Shown in pieces: positions 6,866-16,022 of a DNA stretch of 49,707 nucleotides (position 1 is the stretch's first letter; each line of letters begins with the position of its first letter). A model generated the notes under the pieces. The model was given only the letters and a program-made list of their open reading frames with translations, had not been told where the DNA came from and did no database searches. The stretch covers positions 1 to 49,707 of the forward strand of contig JAPKMP010000024.1 of assembly GCA_026645935.1 (NCBI GenBank), read 5' to 3'. Origin of the DNA: Candidatus Villigracilaceae bacterium (GTDB lineage: Bacteria > Chloroflexota > Anaerolineae > Anaerolineales > Villigracilaceae). A program made the translations under genes and the position numbers.

Positions 6866-9522
6866 CTTCCCAATGGTAATTCAACTTCCAAAATTGCGCC
6901 GCCGCCTTCGCGGTTCAACGCGCGGACCTCGCCGCCATGCGCTTCGACGATGCCTTTACTGATGGAAAGTCCCAGCCCGGTGCCACTGACACTCTCCGGG
7001 CGTTGGACCCGGTAGAACTTATCGAAGACTCGGGAAAGATCCTCGGACGGAATCCCAGCCCCCCGGTCCATAATTTGGAGGCGGGCTTTCGAGCCGTCCA
7101 ACGAAGCGGTCACTTCGATCAACGAATCCTGCGGTGAGTATTTGATGGCGTTTTCCAAGAGATTGACGATAACCTGTGCCATCAGCGTAAAGTCCATGGG
7201 CACAAGCGGAAAATTCGCGGGCATGTTCACCTTTATTTGATTTTTTTCAGACCGTTTGCCGAGCTGCTCGAGGGCTGTACCGACCAGATCCTGCACATCG
7301 CAGGGTTCGAGCCGAAGTTTGATCGCACCGCTTTCGATGCGGGTCATGTTCAACAGATTCCCAACCAGACGATTTAGGCGATCCGCCTCGCCGCGGGCGT
7401 TTTCGATCAGCGCGGTGCGCGACGACTCATTGATCTCCACATCCTTTTCATCGAGCGCAGAGAGCGCGCCCGTGATGGCAACCAGCGGTGTGCGCAGGTC
7501 ATGCGAGATGGAATTGAGCAGGGTGTTCTGCAATTTCTCCGCCGATTGCAATAACGCGATCTGACGGTTCTGTTCTTCGAGTTGCGCGCGTTCGATGGCT
7601 TGCGCACCCTGATTGGCAAACGCTTCCATCAACCTGCGCTGGGCGGGGGAAAGGTCTGAGTCTGATGTGTTTGCCTTGCCAACGCCAAGAACCCCGACCA
7701 CGCCCTTTGATGTTCTTAGCGGCAGGTATCGCAATTGCGCGGCGGGCAATGTATTGGTGTGGCGACCGGCAGGTTCGGCATGACGATAGACCCAATCTGC
7801 AACGGCAAGTTCTTCTTCATTTAAGCTCATCCCCTTGCTCAAAGTGCGGGTGACGAGTCGATTCGAGTCGGGAAGAAGAACGGCGATCGTGCGGCTGAAG
7901 GTCTGCTCCAAATGCTTTTGCAGGACAGATAAAATGGACTCGATATCCGAAGCGGCGGCAAGATCACGGCTGAGGTCATACAATTCAGCTGTCTCCGCCT
8001 CCCGCTGACGCGCCGCCTCCGCCTGTTCGCTCGCCCGGGCCGTCAGCTGGCTGATGACCAAGCCCACCAGAAACAACCCGATGAACGTAATGATGTATTC
8101 AGTATCGGCTACGACAAACGTATAAAAAGGGTGTACAAAAAGAAAATCAAACGTCAACACGCCCAGGAAGGATGCAAAGATGGCGGGACCACGACCCAGG
8201 TAAATGGCGGCGATCACGACTGCCAGCAAATACACCATGACTAGATTTGTCGCTTCGATGCGCCCGCCGATCAAAGCGCCGATGCCCGTTGCCACACCAA
8301 CCAAAACCAGGCTCCACAGATAACGGCTGATCGAGCTGTGCAGCCGCAGGGGACTTTCTTCTGGCGGCGCAGAGGGTTTATCGGAACTGGTAACCACATA
8401 GACATCAATATCCCCGCTTTGGTGGATGAGTTTATCCACCAGCGAACCGCGCAAAAATTCCTGCCAGCGCGGGCGGAGAGGTTTGCCAGCCACGATCTTG
8501 GTGATGTTGTTCTTGTGAGCAAAATCAATGACCGTTTTTGAAACTGAAACCGTCGAACTGCTGGAAGACAAAGTGTATGATTTCGCACCCAGGTCTTCAG
8601 CCAATTGCAAAATTCCCGCCACACGGTCACGCTTATCCTGTGACATGGAGGCGAATTGAGGCGTCTCCACATAGAGTGCGATCCACTCGGCATTGAGTTC
8701 ATCGGCAAGCCGCCGCGTGGTGCGGACGAGCCTCTCGCTCAATGGGCTGGGACTAATACAAACCAATAACCTTTCACCTGCTGCCCAAATGCCTTGAATA
8801 GCACGAGTCTGCATGTAGGCGCGCATCTGGTCATCCACGCGTTCGGCAGCTCGGCGCAGGGACATCTCGCGCAATGCCGTCAAATTCCCCTTGCGGAAGA
8901 ATTTCTGAATTGCCCACGCCGCCTGGTCGGGTACGTAAACCTTCCCCTCCTGCAAACGCACCAGCAATTCATCGGGCGGCAGGTCAATCACTTCGATTTC
9001 AGACGCCTCATCAATTACACGGTCAGGGATCGTCTCGCGGACAGTGACTCCCGTCACCTGCGCCACGATGTCATTCAAACTTTCAAGGTGTTGGATGTTC
9101 AACGTAGTGTAAACATCGATCCCTGCTGTGAGAATCTCCTGCACGTCCTGATACCGTTTGGCATGGCGCGAGCCTGGCGCATTCGTGTGCGCAAACTCAT
9201 CCACCAACACAAGTTTTGGACGGCGAGCAATCACGCCGTCAACGTCCATTTCTGGCAAATTTACATTGTGATATTCCACCTGCTTGCGCGGTAAAACCTC
9301 CAAGCCTTGTACCAATTCTTCAGTTTCAGCACGTTTATGGGTTTCGATATACCCCACGACCACATCCACGCCTTGCGATCTACGTTGGTGCGCAGCCTCA
9401 AGCATAGCGTAGGTCTTCCCCACTCCAGCCACATACCCAAGGAATATTTTCAACCGCCCACGCTTGGTCTCTTCGGCTTGAATGTTTTTTAGAAGCTCAT
9501 CAGGGTCTGGGCGTTTATCCAT
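6862..9522 (-). CDS. kdpD: KdpD potassium/turgor sensor histidine kinase
   Basis: The 886-residue membrane sensor kinase has the domain order expected of KdpD. An N-terminal KdpD ATP-binding domain carries Walker A GYVAGVGKT at about 29-37. A UspA-like domain follows (about 245-370), then four transmembrane segments of the DUF4118 type (about 395-505), a GAF-like region, a dimerisation domain with the phospho-His in SISHDLRTPL (about 670) and a catalytic domain with N box NLLENAIKYSP, DRGAGIP and GTGLGLSI. It phosphorylates KdpE. The ATG at 9522 is preferred; an in-frame TTG one codon upstream is also possible. The gene begins 5 bases after kdpC and overlaps kdpE by 4 bases. Confidence 0.95.
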   Translation of the reverse strand: MDKRPDPDELLKNIQAEETKRGRLKIFLGYVAGVGKTYAMLEAAHQRRSQGVDVVVGYIETHKRAETEELVQGLEVLPRKQVEYHNVNLPEMDVDGVIARRPKLVLVDEFAHTNAPGSRHAKRYQDVQEILTAGIDVYTTLNIQHLESLNDIVAQVTGVTVRETIPDRVIDEASEIEVIDLPPDELLVRLQEGKVYVPDQAAWAIQKFFRKGNLTALREMSLRRAAERVDDQMRAYMQTRAIQGIWAAGERLLVCISPSPLSERLVRTTRRLADELNAEWIALYVETPQFASMSQDKRDRVAGILQLAEDLGAKSYTLSSSSSTVSVSKTVIDFAHKNNITKIVAGKPLRPRWQEFLRGSLVDKLIHQSGDIDVYVVTSSDKPSAPPEESPLRLHSSISRYLWSLVLVGVATGIGALIGGRIEATNLVMVYLLAVVIAAIYLGRGPAIFASFLGVLTFDFLFVHPFYTFVVADTEYIITFIGLFLVGLVISQLTARASEQAEAARQREAETAELYDLSRDLAAASDIESILSVLQKHLEQTFSRTIAVLLPDSNRLVTRTLSKGMSLNEEELAVADWVYRHAEPAGRHTNTLPAAQLRYLPLRTSKGVVGVLGVGKANTSDSDLSPAQRRLMEAFANQGAQAIERAQLEEQNRQIALLQSAEKLQNTLLNSISHDLRTPLVAITGALSALDEKDVEINESSRTALIENARGEADRLNRLVGNLLNMTRIESGAIKLRLEPCDVQDLVGTALEQLGKRSEKNQIKVNMPANFPLVPMDFTLMAQVIVNLLENAIKYSPQDSLIEVTASLDGSKARLQIMDRGAGIPSEDLSRVFDKFYRVQRPESVSGTGLGLSISKGIVEAHGGEVRALNREGGGAILEVELPLGR

Positions 9523-9527
9523 CAAAA

Positions 9528-10091
9528 TTATTGTATCCCATCCAATGCCAGATTTAGCAACAGGACATTGACACGTGGCTCGCCAAAAATTCCGAGTTGA
9601 CGTCCTTCGGTGTATTGCTCCACCAAGGAAGTAACTTCCGCCTCACCCAAGCCGCTAGCGGTTGCCACACGAGAGACCTGATACAACGCTGCAGCCACGC
9701 TGATGTGCGGGTCGAGTCCGCTGGCAGAGGCAGTGACCAAATCAACAGGAATCGAAAGTGGGTTATTCGGGTCCGCGGCCTGAAGTGCTTCGATCCGCGC
9801 TTGGACGACCTCTTCGAGCGTTGGATTCATCGGTCCATAATTTGACCCAGATGAAGCGGTGGCATTGTACCCAGCCGCAGAGGGACGACCCCAGAAATAT
9901 TTCGGGTCATCGAATTGTTGACCGATGAGTTCCGAGCCGTAGGCTTTGCCGTCAATGACGATGAGGCTGCCATTGGCTTGCTGCGGGAAGAGTAGTTGGG
10001 CAAGCCCCGTCACGGTGAGTGGATAGACAGCACCAGTGATGATGGTGAGCAATGCCAACAAAGTGATGGCAGGGCGAAGTTGTGCTTTCAT
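9528..10091 (-). CDS. kdpC: KdpC subunit of the potassium-transporting ATPase
   Basis: The 187-residue protein has one N-terminal transmembrane helix (about 5-30, PAITLLALLTIITGAVYPLTVTG) and a periplasmic domain with the family segments FDDPKYFWGRPSA, GSNYGPMNP and the C-terminal DPHISVAAALYQVSRVA. KdpC stabilises the KdpFABC complex and helps ATP binding to KdpB. The start at 10091 is chosen because the protein then begins MKAQLRPAI, as family members do. It overlaps the stop of the preceding small ORF by 4 bases (ATGA). It is 5 bases from kdpD. Confidence 0.94.
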   Translation of the reverse strand: MKAQLRPAITLLALLTIITGAVYPLTVTGLAQLLFPQQANGSLIVIDGKAYGSELIGQQFDDPKYFWGRPSAAGYNATASSGSNYGPMNPTLEEVVQARIEALQAADPNNPLSIPVDLVTASASGLDPHISVAAALYQVSRVATASGLGEAEVTSLVEQYTEGRQLGIFGEPRVNVLLLNLALDGIQ

Positions 10092-10258
10092 GAAAAGACT
10101 CCTGAAGCGATCAGCAACGTCCACGCAATGGTGAACATGAAGAGCCACGGGCGCATGGGGATGGGAATGTTAAACGTATTGGGCGCGACGCTGGCAGCAG
10201 TAAGCCCAGCCGTGGAAAGAATGCCAACTAGTTTTGAAAGTGAGAATTTTGTTTTCAA
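10088..10258 (-). CDS. small membrane protein between kdpB and kdpC
   Basis: A 56-residue ORF begins at a TTG with GGAG seven bases upstream and ends in a 4-base ATGA overlap with kdpC. The product is K/S-rich at the N-terminus (KTKFSLSKLVG). A first hydrophobic stretch (about 8-24) and a second, stronger one (PWLFMFTIAWTLLIASGVF) suggest two membrane helices. Tight coupling to kdpC argues that it is translated. It is not a standard Kdp subunit, and I do not recognise its family. It may be an accessory peptide of the KdpFABC complex, which is inference from position only. An in-frame upstream TTG at 10309 would translate the palindrome at 10281-10303 and is less likely. Confidence 0.6.
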   Translation of the reverse strand: MKTKFSLSKLVGILSTAGLTAASVAPNTFNIPIPMRPWLFMFTIAWTLLIASGVFS

Positions 10259-10280
10259 TTTGTACTCCAGTGTCCATCGG

Positions 10281-10303
10281 AGGTCACGCTTCAAGCGTGA
10301 CCT
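10281..10303. repeat. palindromic repeat over the kdpB stop codon
   Basis: AGGTCACGCTT (10281-10291) and AAGCGTGACCT (10293-10303) form a perfect 11-bp inverted repeat around one base. It includes two bases of the kdpB stop codon and lies just before the ribosome binding site of the small ORF. It has no T-tract, so it may stabilise mRNA or set expression rather than end it. Confidence 0.6.
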
Positions 10304-12377
10304 ACACAAGGTTCAACGCCACCAACAACATATCAATGACCTTAATCCCAATGAACGGCACAAGCAGACCGCCGAGACCGTAAATCAATAGATTGTCGCG
10401 TAAGAGTTGCGCCGCTCCGACAGCACGATACGGCACACCGCGCAATGCCAGCGGAATCAACACGATGATGATGAGCGCATTGAAGATCACGGCTGACATA
10501 ATGGCACTTTCAGGGGTGGCAAGGTGCATGATGTTGAGCGCGTTCAATTGTGGGTACGTACTGGCGAATGCGGCAGGGATGATGGCGAAGTATTTGCTGA
10601 CGTCATTGGCGAGACTAAAAGTGGTCAGCGCGCCGCGGGTCATCAGTAATTGTTTGCCGATCTCCACGATCTCGATTAACTTGGTCGGGTTGCTGTCCAG
10701 GTCCACCATGTTGGCGGCTTCACGCGCAGGCTGTGTGCCTGTGTTCATCGCCACGGCAACATCGGCTTGAGCAAGGGCGGGAGCGTCGTTGGTGCCGTCA
10801 CCTGTCATCGCAACCAATCGTCCACCCGTTTGATATTCGCGGATGAGTTTGAGTTTGGCTTCGGGCGTGGCTTGCGCGAGAAAATCGTCCACGCCTGCTT
10901 CGGCGGCGATGGCGGCAGCTGTCAGCGGATTGTCGCCAGTGATCATCACGGTCTTGATGCCCATCTTGCGTAGTTGAGCGAAGCGTTCCTTCATACCACC
11001 TTTGACGATGTCCTTCAAGTGGATGACTCCCAATGCTTTGTTGTCGCGAGTCACTACCAGCGGAGTCCCTCCTGCTCGAGCAATGGAATCAACTGTCGGC
11101 TTGAGATTTGAGGCGACGCCATTTCCGTTCGATTGAATCAATCCGATCATCGTATCCGGCGCGCCTTTGCGGATTTGAGTCCCGTTGAAATTCACACCAC
11201 TCATGCGTGTTTGCGCGGTGAAAGGAATGAAGTGCATACCGTCCACGGTGTGACCGCGCAGACCAAATTTTTCTTTGGCAAGCACCACGATGGAACGACC
11301 TTCGGGAGTCTCATCGGCAAGTGAAGCGAGTTGCGCAGCTTCGGCAAGTTCCTGCGCTGCAACGCCGTTGATGGGAATGAACTCCACCGCCTGACGATTG
11401 CCGAGCGTGATGGTTCCCGTTTTATCGAGCAGCAGCACATCCACATCACCCGCCGCTTCCACCGCGCGACCTGACATGGCGATAACATTGCGTTGAATCA
11501 TCCTGTCCATGCCTGCGATGCCAATGGCAGAAAGCAAACCGCCAATCGTAGTGGGAATGAGACAGACGAGCAGTGCGATGAGTACGGTAAGCGTGATAGG
11601 TGTACCCTGCCCGCTCGCGTCCACGCTGTAAATTGAATACGGTAGCAACGTGGCGCAGACAACGAGAAAAATGATGGTGAAACCCGCCAGCAAAATATTG
11701 AGCGCGATCTCGTTCGGGGTCTTCTGACGCTTCGCCCCTTCGACCATGCTGATCATGCGGTCGAGAAATCCCTGCCCAGGGTCGGCGCTGACGCGGATGA
11801 TGAGCCAGTCGGAAAGGAGGCGCGTGCCGCCCGTGACAGCGGAACGGTCACCGCCCGCCTCGCGCACGACTGGGGCTGATTCGCCCGTCACGGCGCTTTC
11901 ATCCACTGAAGCGATTCCAACCACGATCTCACCGTCGGCGGGGAGAATATCGCCCGCTTCAACGAGATATAAATCATCTTTGCGGAGGGATGTTGATGAA
12001 ACTATTTCGGTTTCAAAGTTTTCACGTTCAAACGTTTTAACGTTCGAACTGACCTTCTTCGCAGGTGTATCTTGTCTTGCTTTACGCAAGGACTCGGCTT
12101 GGGCTTTTCCGCGCCCTTCCGCCACGGCTTCGGAAAAATTGGCAAACAAGACCGTGAACCACAGCCACAAAGTAATTGCACCGATGAATCCAGCAGGCGC
12201 TTCACCTTTGCCGATCAGGGATTGAATCCACAACAGGGTGGTAAGCACGCTGCCAACTTCCACGACGAACATGACGGGGTTGCGCACCATCCAGCGCGGG
12301 TTAAGTTTGATAAAGGATTCCAACACAGCGCGTTGGTACATTTCGCGGCGGGCTTGGATTTTGTTTTTGATAGTCAT
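10302..12377 (-). CDS. kdpB: KdpB catalytic subunit (P-type ATPase)
   Basis: The 691-residue P-type ATPase carries the actuator motif [10 protein letters not shown] (about 165), the phosphorylation motif [13 protein letters not shown] with the acceptor Asp at about 317, the nucleotide-domain segments, and the hinge motif [14 protein letters not shown]. The membrane helix motif [13 protein letters not shown] is the Pro-Thr-Thr form typical of KdpB. It hydrolyses ATP to drive potassium movement through KdpA. Length and motif spacing are normal for the family. The ATG at 12377 begins MTIKNKIQ. A dispersed inverted repeat fills the 89-base gap to kdpA. Confidence 0.97.
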   Translation of the reverse strand: MTIKNKIQARREMYQRAVLESFIKLNPRWMVRNPVMFVVEVGSVLTTLLWIQSLIGKGEAPAGFIGAITLWLWFTVLFANFSEAVAEGRGKAQAESLRKARQDTPAKKVSSNVKTFERENFETEIVSSTSLRKDDLYLVEAGDILPADGEIVVGIASVDESAVTGESAPVVREAGGDRSAVTGGTRLLSDWLIIRVSADPGQGFLDRMISMVEGAKRQKTPNEIALNILLAGFTIIFLVVCATLLPYSIYSVDASGQGTPITLTVLIALLVCLIPTTIGGLLSAIGIAGMDRMIQRNVIAMSGRAVEAAGDVDVLLLDKTGTITLGNRQAVEFIPINGVAAQELAEAAQLASLADETPEGRSIVVLAKEKFGLRGHTVDGMHFIPFTAQTRMSGVNFNGTQIRKGAPDTMIGLIQSNGNGVASNLKPTVDSIARAGGTPLVVTRDNKALGVIHLKDIVKGGMKERFAQLRKMGIKTVMITGDNPLTAAAIAAEAGVDDFLAQATPEAKLKLIREYQTGGRLVAMTGDGTNDAPALAQADVAVAMNTGTQPAREAANMVDLDSNPTKLIEIVEIGKQLLMTRGALTTFSLANDVSKYFAIIPAAFASTYPQLNALNIMHLATPESAIMSAVIFNALIIIVLIPLALRGVPYRAVGAAQLLRDNLLIYGLGGLLVPFIGIKVIDMLLVALNLV

Positions 12378-12400
12378 AAAATTCTCTTTTCACCACAGAG

Positions 12401-12459
12401 ATCACGGAGAACACAGAGATTCTTTTTGTTTTCTCAGTGTCCTCTGTGTGCTCCGTGAT
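12401..12459. repeat. dispersed inverted repeat between kdpA and kdpB
   Basis: An 18-base arm at 12401-12418 (ATCACGGAG then ACACAGAG) pairs with 12442-12459 (CTCTGTGT then CTCCGTGAT) with one mismatch and a 23-base centre. The Thr-free, near-repetitive composition (CACAGAG, CACGGAG) is that of a mobile intergenic repeat. It sits inside an operon, so kdpB expression relative to kdpA may be affected. Confidence 0.65.
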
Positions 12460-12466
12460 AGATTCT

Positions 12467-14179
12467 TTATCCAAAGATCATCAAATGTTCCACAATCGGT
12501 CCGAGCGCCAGAGCGGGCAGGAAACTCAACGCGCCAACAATGATGATGACGCCGATGACCCAGACAATGAAGAGCGGAGTGTGCGTGGGCAAGGTCCCAG
12601 CACTGGCGGGAATTTTCTTTTTATTCGCCAGTGAGCCAGCAATTGCCAGAACGGGAATCGCCAGCCAGTACCGTGCAATGAGCATGGCAATGCCGAGCGC
12701 GATGTTATAGAAAGGCGTGTTCGCACCCAGACCTGCAAATGCCGAGCCGTTATTATTCCCAGCAGACGAGAACGCATACAACACTTCACTGAACCCATGC
12801 GCGGATGGATTGAAAATCGTGGTGCGTCCTGCTTCGCTCATCAACGCCACGGCGGTTCCGATCAACACCACCATAACAGGGATAAGAATGATGATGGACG
12901 CCATCTTCATTTCGTAGGCTTCGATCTTCTTGCCGAGATATTCGGGCGTGCGCCCCACCATCAAGCCAGAGACGAAGACCGCAATTATGACGAACGCCAA
13001 CATGCCATACAAGCCCGATCCGACGCCGCCGTAGATGATCTCGCCGAGTTGGATCATCCACATCGGCACAAGTCCACCCAGCGGCATGAATGAATCATGC
13101 ATCGAGTTCACCGAGCCGTTCGATGCGGCGGTCGTCACCGTTGCCCACAGGGACGAGTTGACAATACCGAAGCGCACTTCCTTGCCTTCCATGTTTCCGC
13201 CTGGGTTCGTCGCGGACTGCACTTGGTCAATGCCCATTTCGTTGAACATCGGGTTGCCATTTTGCTCCGACCAAATCGCCACTCCCAGAAGCGCAACCAG
13301 CACAATCGTCATCACTGCCAGCAACGCCCAACCCTGGCGCGTATCCCCGACCATCTTCCCATAGGTGTAACAAAGCGCGGCAGGAATCAGCAGGATGGAC
13401 AACATCTGAAAGAAGTTCGAGAATGGAGTTGGGTTTTCCAGCGGATGCGACGAGTTGACGTTGAAGAAGCCGCCGCCGTTGGTACCAAGTTGCTTGATGG
13501 CAACCTGCGAAGCGGCAGGTCCTACCGCGATGAGTTGCGTCTCACCAGATTGAAGCGAAGTAGCGGTTTGGTATTCACTAAAGGTTTGCACAACACCTTG
13601 CGAAACCAAAGCCATTGCCAACACCAGTGAGAGCGGTAGGAGGATATAAAGAACAGAGCGCGTCATATCCACCCAGAAATTTCCGATCTTTTTAGTAGTG
13701 TGGCGTGTAATACCACGAATGAGCGCCAGCATCACAGCCATACCCGTTGCCGCCGAGACAAAGTTCTGCACGGTCATACCGAGCATTTGGGTGAGGTAAC
13801 TCATCGTCATCTCGCCGCCATAGCCCTGCCAGTTAGTGTTCGTTGCAAAACTCACCGCCGTATTCCACGCTGAATCAGGTGAGACTGCGCCGAGTCCCTG
13901 CGGGTTGAGGGGCAGAAACCCTTGCAGGCGTTGAAGCAGATAGACCGCGATCAAGCCAATGATGTTGAAAAGTAACATGGCAACGGCGTATGTTTTCCAC
14001 GTCATTTCGGAGCGGGGGTCAATGCCGGAAAGGCGGTAAAGGAATCGCTCAACTGGACCCAGCACCAGGTCCAAAATGAGACGCTCCCCTTGATAGACTT
14101 TCGCCATGTACGTGCCGAGGGGTCTCGTCAAGATGAGCAAAGTCCCGAAGTAAAAAATCATTTGAATCCAGGTGTTCAT
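12467..14179 (-). CDS. kdpA: KdpA potassium-channel-like subunit
   Basis: The 570-residue polytopic membrane protein carries the KdpA selectivity-filter regions (TNTNWQGYGGE, TNGGGFFNVNSSHP, NNNGSAFAGL) and family motifs such as LGPVERFLYRL near the N-terminus. It forms the potassium path of KdpFABC. The start at 14179 gives the usual N-terminus MNTWIQMIFYFG and overlaps kdpF by 4 bases (ATGA). Upstream in-frame starts would read through kdpF and can be dismissed. The length matches the family. Confidence 0.96.
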   Translation of the reverse strand: MNTWIQMIFYFGTLLILTRPLGTYMAKVYQGERLILDLVLGPVERFLYRLSGIDPRSEMTWKTYAVAMLLFNIIGLIAVYLLQRLQGFLPLNPQGLGAVSPDSAWNTAVSFATNTNWQGYGGEMTMSYLTQMLGMTVQNFVSAATGMAVMLALIRGITRHTTKKIGNFWVDMTRSVLYILLPLSLVLAMALVSQGVVQTFSEYQTATSLQSGETQLIAVGPAASQVAIKQLGTNGGGFFNVNSSHPLENPTPFSNFFQMLSILLIPAALCYTYGKMVGDTRQGWALLAVMTIVLVALLGVAIWSEQNGNPMFNEMGIDQVQSATNPGGNMEGKEVRFGIVNSSLWATVTTAASNGSVNSMHDSFMPLGGLVPMWMIQLGEIIYGGVGSGLYGMLAFVIIAVFVSGLMVGRTPEYLGKKIEAYEMKMASIIILIPVMVVLIGTAVALMSEAGRTTIFNPSAHGFSEVLYAFSSAGNNNGSAFAGLGANTPFYNIALGIAMLIARYWLAIPVLAIAGSLANKKKIPASAGTLPTHTPLFIVWVIGVIIIVGALSFLPALALGPIVEHLMIFG

Positions 14180-14268
14180 CCGAACCACTCCGGTTTCACT
14201 AAAGCCAATACAAGATAGAGCATCAGCCCCAACGCGACAATGCCTGTAATCAGATATAGCGGATTCAT
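14176..14268 (-). CDS. kdpF: KdpF small subunit of the potassium ATPase
   Basis: A 30-residue ORF begins MNPLYLITGIVALGLMLYLV and ends VKPEWFG, which is the one-helix KdpF pattern (a hydrophobic helix followed by a Lys-Pro-Glu tail). KdpF sits between KdpA and KdpB helices and stabilises the complex. It overlaps kdpA and the preceding small ORF by 4 bases each, so the three are translationally coupled. It is too short for many gene callers. Confidence 0.92.
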   Translation of the reverse strand: MNPLYLITGIVALGLMLYLVLALVKPEWFG

Positions 14269-14363
14269 GATTTATCGTCCCGTAATCCATCGAGTGCATG
14301 AACCAGCCCAATGGAAAGCAAAAAGAATAGAACGGACAATCCAAGAAATAAAAAGTCGCTCAT
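14265..14363 (-). CDS. small membrane protein at the head of the kdp operon
   Basis: A 32-residue ORF starts at an ATG five bases after a perfect GGAGG. It begins MSDFLFLGLSVLFFLLSIG and has one hydrophobic helix, followed by a charged tail (HALDGLRDDKS). It ends in an ATGA overlap with kdpF. Small one-helix proteins upstream of kdpF occur in other bacteria, from memory, but I cannot name a function. The strong ribosome binding site and the coupling make it a likely real first gene of the operon. Confidence 0.75.
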   Translation of the reverse strand: MSDFLFLGLSVLFFLLSIGLVHALDGLRDDKS

Positions 14364-14382
14364 GCGTGCCTCCAATGGAAGC

Positions 14383-14437
14383 AGTATATTCAGTTGCAGG
14401 TCAATTTTGGGTCAAGAGGAGAATTAAAACGGGTCAA
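14383..14437 (-). promoter_or_regulatory. kdp promoter with phased direct repeats, likely KdpE sites
   Basis: On the plus strand the repeats GGTCAA (14399-14404), GGGTCAA (14409-14415) and GGGTCAA (14431-14437) end exactly 11 and 22 bases apart, that is one and two helical turns. On the minus strand they read TTGACC(C). A -10 TATACT lies at 14388-14383, and the expected -35 position reads CCCAAA, so the promoter is weak without an activator. Direct repeats in 11-base phase next to the -35 region fit OmpR/PhoB-class binding; KdpE is the obvious candidate. Confidence 0.6.
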
Positions 14438-14456
14438 GAAAATATCAAGAAGCTCT

Positions 14457-16022
14457 TCAATCCCGCCTCCATACCCGTACCTGGTTCCGCCCTGAATGTT
14501 TCGAGGCATACATGGCTTTGTCAGCGCGGTCGATCAGCGCGTCGAGCGTTTTGCAGGAAGACGTGTACTCCGCCACGCCAACGCTGACGGTGATCCCATG
14601 CAGATCGGATTGCAGGTCGGTAATTTCAGGCAGGACGGCATCCTGGATCGAGATGCGCAGGCGGTCCGCGATCTCCAACGCGTCTGTCAGGCGGGTATTG
14701 GGCAGGGCAACTGCGAACTCCTCGCCGCCCATACGTCCAAGGATGTCACCAGACCGCAGGGAGCCCATACAGGATTCGGCAACGCGGATCAATACGCCGT
14801 CCCCCACCTTGTGACCGTGCCGGTCATTGAACTGTTTGAAGTCGTCCACGTCCAGCATGATGACGGAGAAGGGCGTGTCGGTCATTTCGGCTTTGGCGAA
14901 TTCCCGTTCGGCGAGCTCGAAGAAGCGGCGGCGGTTGAGGATGCCCGTCAACGGGTCGGTGATCGCAAGTTTTTGAATCGAATCGAACAACCTGGCATTT
15001 TCGATGGCGATGGCGGCATGGGAAGACAGCACTTCCAAAAGGTAAAGGTCGTCATGGTCATAGGCGTCCTCCCGGTAGGACTGCGCAGACACCATGCCGT
15101 AGATCGCTTTGTGAAGAATCATGGGTACGGCAATGATGGATTGGGTGGGGTCCTCCTGCACCGCCGAGCCGTATAGTTCGAATTTGATTCCGCTTCCATC
15201 CATCTCCCGGGTGTTATTGAAGAGCAACGGCTTTAATGTGCGCACGATCTCGCCAGCCATTCCATGATCCGCTACATAACGGTTGGTGAACACGCGCCGG
15301 TTGGGATATTCCACCGCATAGATCGGAACGATCTCGTTCCTTTGAGGGTCGTAACCGTCGATGACGAAATCATCGCACGGCATCACCTGGGTGACGGTTT
15401 CATAGACCACCTGACAGACGCGTTCCAGATCCAAACTGGCGTTGATCTCGCTCAGCGCGGAGTGGAGGACACTCAACCTGCCGCTGAATTCGCTCAGGGC
15501 ATCCTGCGCCCAAATGCGCTCCAACGCCCCGGCGCAGTGACTGGAAAGATCCCTCAATAATTCAAGCTGTTCCTTTGTATAGTAATTGCGCTGATAACTT
15601 TGGATGGACAGCACACCAATCGTCCGAAATCCGCTCACCACCGGCACAAACAGTTGTGAGAGGGTGCGCTTGCTGTGGTCCCCGAATGATAGGGAGGGTT
15701 CGATCTCGAAATATCGATCATACTGCGAGAGGAAACCGCCCTCACGGATCGCCTTCAGCATATTATCGCTCGGCCGCGTGGGAGCGGCATCAGGCTGAAT
15801 CACCCGTTCTCCCCCGATCGTATCGATGGTCAACAAAGGGCGGGGTTCTTCGTCCAGTTCCGGGTCATACAGGATGAGATAACAGGCATCCCACCCCATC
15901 AGTTTGTCCGCGGCATCCAAGATAATACGCGCCGCCGTCCGGGCATCGGACGTGCCCGCCAGGTCCCTGCCGAGGCGCGCCAGGATGTTCAGGTCCGTGT
16001 GCAAACCTGATCTAGCGGTCAT
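14457..16022 (-). CDS. GAF-GAF-GGDEF diguanylate cyclase
   Basis: The 521-residue soluble protein has two GAF sensor domains (about 5-165 and 185-345) and a GGDEF domain (about 350-515). The active-site motif is GGEEF (about 433), with the RSGD inhibitory I-site five residues ahead. It should therefore make cyclic di-GMP from two GTP and be product-inhibited. The GAF ligand is unknown. No membrane segment is visible, so it acts in the cytoplasm. Its start overlaps the end of the rRNA methyltransferase gene by 4 bases, making it the last gene of the peptide-transport operon. The kdp promoter follows directly. Confidence 0.9.
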   Translation of the reverse strand: MTARSGLHTDLNILARLGRDLAGTSDARTAARIILDAADKLMGWDACYLILYDPELDEEPRPLLTIDTIGGERVIQPDAAPTRPSDNMLKAIREGGFLSQYDRYFEIEPSLSFGDHSKRTLSQLFVPVVSGFRTIGVLSIQSYQRNYYTKEQLELLRDLSSHCAGALERIWAQDALSEFSGRLSVLHSALSEINASLDLERVCQVVYETVTQVMPCDDFVIDGYDPQRNEIVPIYAVEYPNRRVFTNRYVADHGMAGEIVRTLKPLLFNNTREMDGSGIKFELYGSAVQEDPTQSIIAVPMILHKAIYGMVSAQSYREDAYDHDDLYLLEVLSSHAAIAIENARLFDSIQKLAITDPLTGILNRRRFFELAEREFAKAEMTDTPFSVIMLDVDDFKQFNDRHGHKVGDGVLIRVAESCMGSLRSGDILGRMGGEEFAVALPNTRLTDALEIADRLRISIQDAVLPEITDLQSDLHGITVSVGVAEYTSSCKTLDALIDRADKAMYASKHSGRNQVRVWRRD

